This document shows positions 44,761 through 64,000 of a stretch of DNA of 64,000 nucleotides, in pieces. Position numbers and translations under genes: made by a program. Where the stretch lies: NCBI GenBank assembly GCA_960531495.1, contig OY482849.1, positions 980,399 to 1,044,398 on the forward strand. The letters run 5' to 3'. The notes under the pieces are model-generated. The model did no database searches, had not been told where the DNA came from, and saw nothing but the letters and a program-made list of their open reading frames with translations. The first letter of the stretch is position 1. The number at the start of each line of letters is the position of its first letter. The DNA comes from Zeus faber (taxonomy: Eukaryota > Chordata > Actinopteri > Zeiformes > Zeidae).

Positions 44761-46496
44761 ATATGTTTGAGTAGTTAGGTTAGCTTAGCCACTCAGCTAA
44801 AAACAAGCCTCACTAAGCTAGTAGCTGGAACAGTAAACAAAATGTAGGGCAGTTGTCAAGCATTCAGTACCGCCGCCGTAAGTCATTCTGATTCTCCATT
44901 GATTTGAGTAATCAGTGTACAGGTTTACCCCAGTACACTGAGGGATTTGTCCAATACAGTACCTTATGTACGTACCATCCACAGAGGGGAAAAGTACTAC
45001 TCATATTGCGTAGGTTTTTCACACTATTGTTTACGCTGAGCTTGAATTAAGATTTAAGTATTTGCATTGCCATCGTTGGCCACTTGTACTGTTTGTGCTT
45101 GGGTTGTGATTGGGCAGAGGGACAGCAACTAGGTGGGAAGAAACTTTGTAGTGGGAGGTTTGTTTGATGGAGTAGTACCACTGGCCTTGAGTTTGACATA
45201 TGTGCTTGAGGTCATCCCATAGTTTTTCATGAAAGCATGTCTCCAAATAATTTCAGGCTGTGAAGATCTGAGATTTCATGTTCCTACTTAAATCCAACCA
45301 TCTCGTAAACTGTCACCTTATAACAGCACTTACATCACACATTGATCAAAGAACTGTAGCTTCATGGTGTTACGAGCGGACTGAGTTCACCTTGAGGCTG
45401 AAGGAGGTGCCACATCTCGAAAAGATACAGAAGATCAGACTTTGTCATCAGTAACACCAGCACACCATGGGGAACTGTCCTGTAACTGTTCCCGTTGACC
45501 CTCGACCTCTGACTCCTGCTTCAAATCCAGAATGTGCCACCTGTAGAAGTTCTCTGTTGACTCATCTATCTTCGGCTCCAACTTGCAACATGATATTGGG
45601 AAGACAAAGGAGCTGGTGGTGGAAGCCCTCCTGAATCCCCTGTTACCATTCAGGTGCAGGAGGTAGACTTGGTGGACCTGGGGCCCAGCAACAGCTGCAA
45701 TGAGGGAACGCTGACCAGTTGAGAACTGTATAGGGAGAGTGGAGCCTAGCGCTGTGCCATGGCATAATTGCTTACTACTAGTTTGCCAAATTAGCATTTA
45801 GTATATCCAAATCCAAGCATACTCAGTCATTATTTAAAAAGTATCAGGATGACATAATACATATGTGAAGTACGCTGCACTGCAGTGCATTGCGACATAG
45901 CACAAGGGCAACTGTAGTCGACGGGACAAGATGGAAAACAACAAAGTTGGTGGTGGGGGGATATTCAGAGAAAGAAAATGTGTTTCAGGGGCCATATCAG
46001 AAGCGTAATGGCCACTACAGGATTAAAATTAGGGAAATAATGAGTTACAAAATGAATGTATTATGTATATGACAAAAACTCTGTAATTTATAATCATCTT
46101 GAGTAATATTCCTCTTTCGTTTTATTGTTATTTTGTATAATTTATCCAACCTTACCTATTGGTAGACACTGCCAGTTGTCTACCCTTCCGAATGCACCTT
46201 CACAAATCATACTGTAAAAGTAAGTGGCTAAAACTAATTAGATCATTTTTATTGCTCACCATCCACATTATTTTTCCTTGTTTTTGTCCTGCCAAAAAAT
46301 TTATGTAGGTTGCGGTTTCATAACTTCTGACAATTTTAAATTCTACAACAAACTCTTTGCTTCATTGCTATTCGGAACTTCAATAATTTACCTTGAACAA
46401 GCTTTACTGGCCCTACATATAGAGACTGTTATGTCAACTGAACTTTTAATTCATTTTCATAACATATGCCGATTCAACCACACACATTAAATTCAC
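44761..46496. other. intergenic, no gene supported
   Basis: Unassigned sequence. A region at about 45360-45780 has ORFs on both strands (minus 45797-45435) with LINE-like fragments of codons ('acaaaggagctggtggtgga'), but nothing I can name. The part nearest 46496 is downstream of the cacna1s poly(A) signal. Confidence 0.4.
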
Positions 46497-46502
46497 TTTA
46501 TT
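46497..46502 (-). promoter_or_regulatory. poly(A) signal AATAAA for the calcium channel gene
   Basis: The plus strand tttatt is AATAAA on the minus strand, about 120 nt downstream of the stop codon at 46622-46624. Confidence 0.55.
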
Positions 46503-46621
46503 TGTGCACAATATATATTTTTTGTCAGCATAAATTAGGCATTAATGCAAGCTACACTCCAAATCACCAACTGACTGAATGCCAATTCCCCTCATTCCAG
46601 CCCCACAGTAGGAGCAGGTTG

Positions 46622-64000
<17,379 letters not shown>

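Noticed and set aside
45435..45797. Minus-strand 120-codon ORF downstream of the calcium channel gene
   Set aside because: Both strands are open, with vague LINE-like codons only. No motif is strong enough to call a gene.

Overview
This window is vertebrate nuclear DNA, most likely from a teleost fish. It carries intron-bearing genes with human-like exon phases, long CA/TG microsatellites, and a repeat set typical of fish: a Tc1-like transposon, RTE and L2/CR1-group LINEs, tRNA-derived SINEs, a hAT remnant, a chromodomain Ty3/gypsy element and class I-like endogenous retroviruses (ERVs). I do not claim a species.

Four host genes can be supported. The last coding exon of cept1 (+) lies at 381-497. 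A complete seven-exon dram2 (+, 271 aa) runs from 16010 to 20488. A 5' part of dennd2d (-) lies at 22384-24546, and its downstream exons were not found. The last nine coding exons of a skeletal-muscle L-type calcium channel alpha-1 subunit (cacna1s-like, -) run from 63652 down to the stop at 46622. CEPT1, DRAM2 and DENND2D are also neighbours in human, from memory of the human map, which supports the assignments. The calcium channel is the next gene along. The genes have no evident functional link: phospholipid synthesis, autophagy, Rab GEF activity and excitation-contraction coupling.

Layout. 1-1395: cept1 end and 3'UTR. 1396-6604: tandem duplication, microsatellites, Tc1, L2 and RTE remnants. 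6605-10189: a near-perfect inverted repeat with ~1.7 kb arms and a 212 bp spacer, followed by a hAT 3' end. 11.7-15.8 kb: L2 pieces, a SINE piece, a diverged single copy of the palindrome unit and a GAA tract. 16-24.5 kb: dram2 and dennd2d, tail to tail. 24.6-44.8 kb: a nested retroelement block. In it, a 10.5 kb ERV (minus strand) sits inside a LINE with a GATC target duplication, next to an uninterrupted 896-codon LINE ORF on the minus strand. 46.6-64 kb: cacna1s, one intron of which (48029-61222) is 13.2 kb of ERV, gypsy, LINE and low-complexity sequence.

The most unusual structures are three. The first is the large palindrome. The second is a 42/84-bp tandem array in the ERV leader, rich in splice-donor-like and CRE-like motifs. 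The third is a paired-hairpin motif shared by an isolated tandem copy at 12.7 kb and the leader of a second ERV at 48.7 kb. No wholly new gene system could be demonstrated. All repeat-family names come from motif recognition, not from a search.
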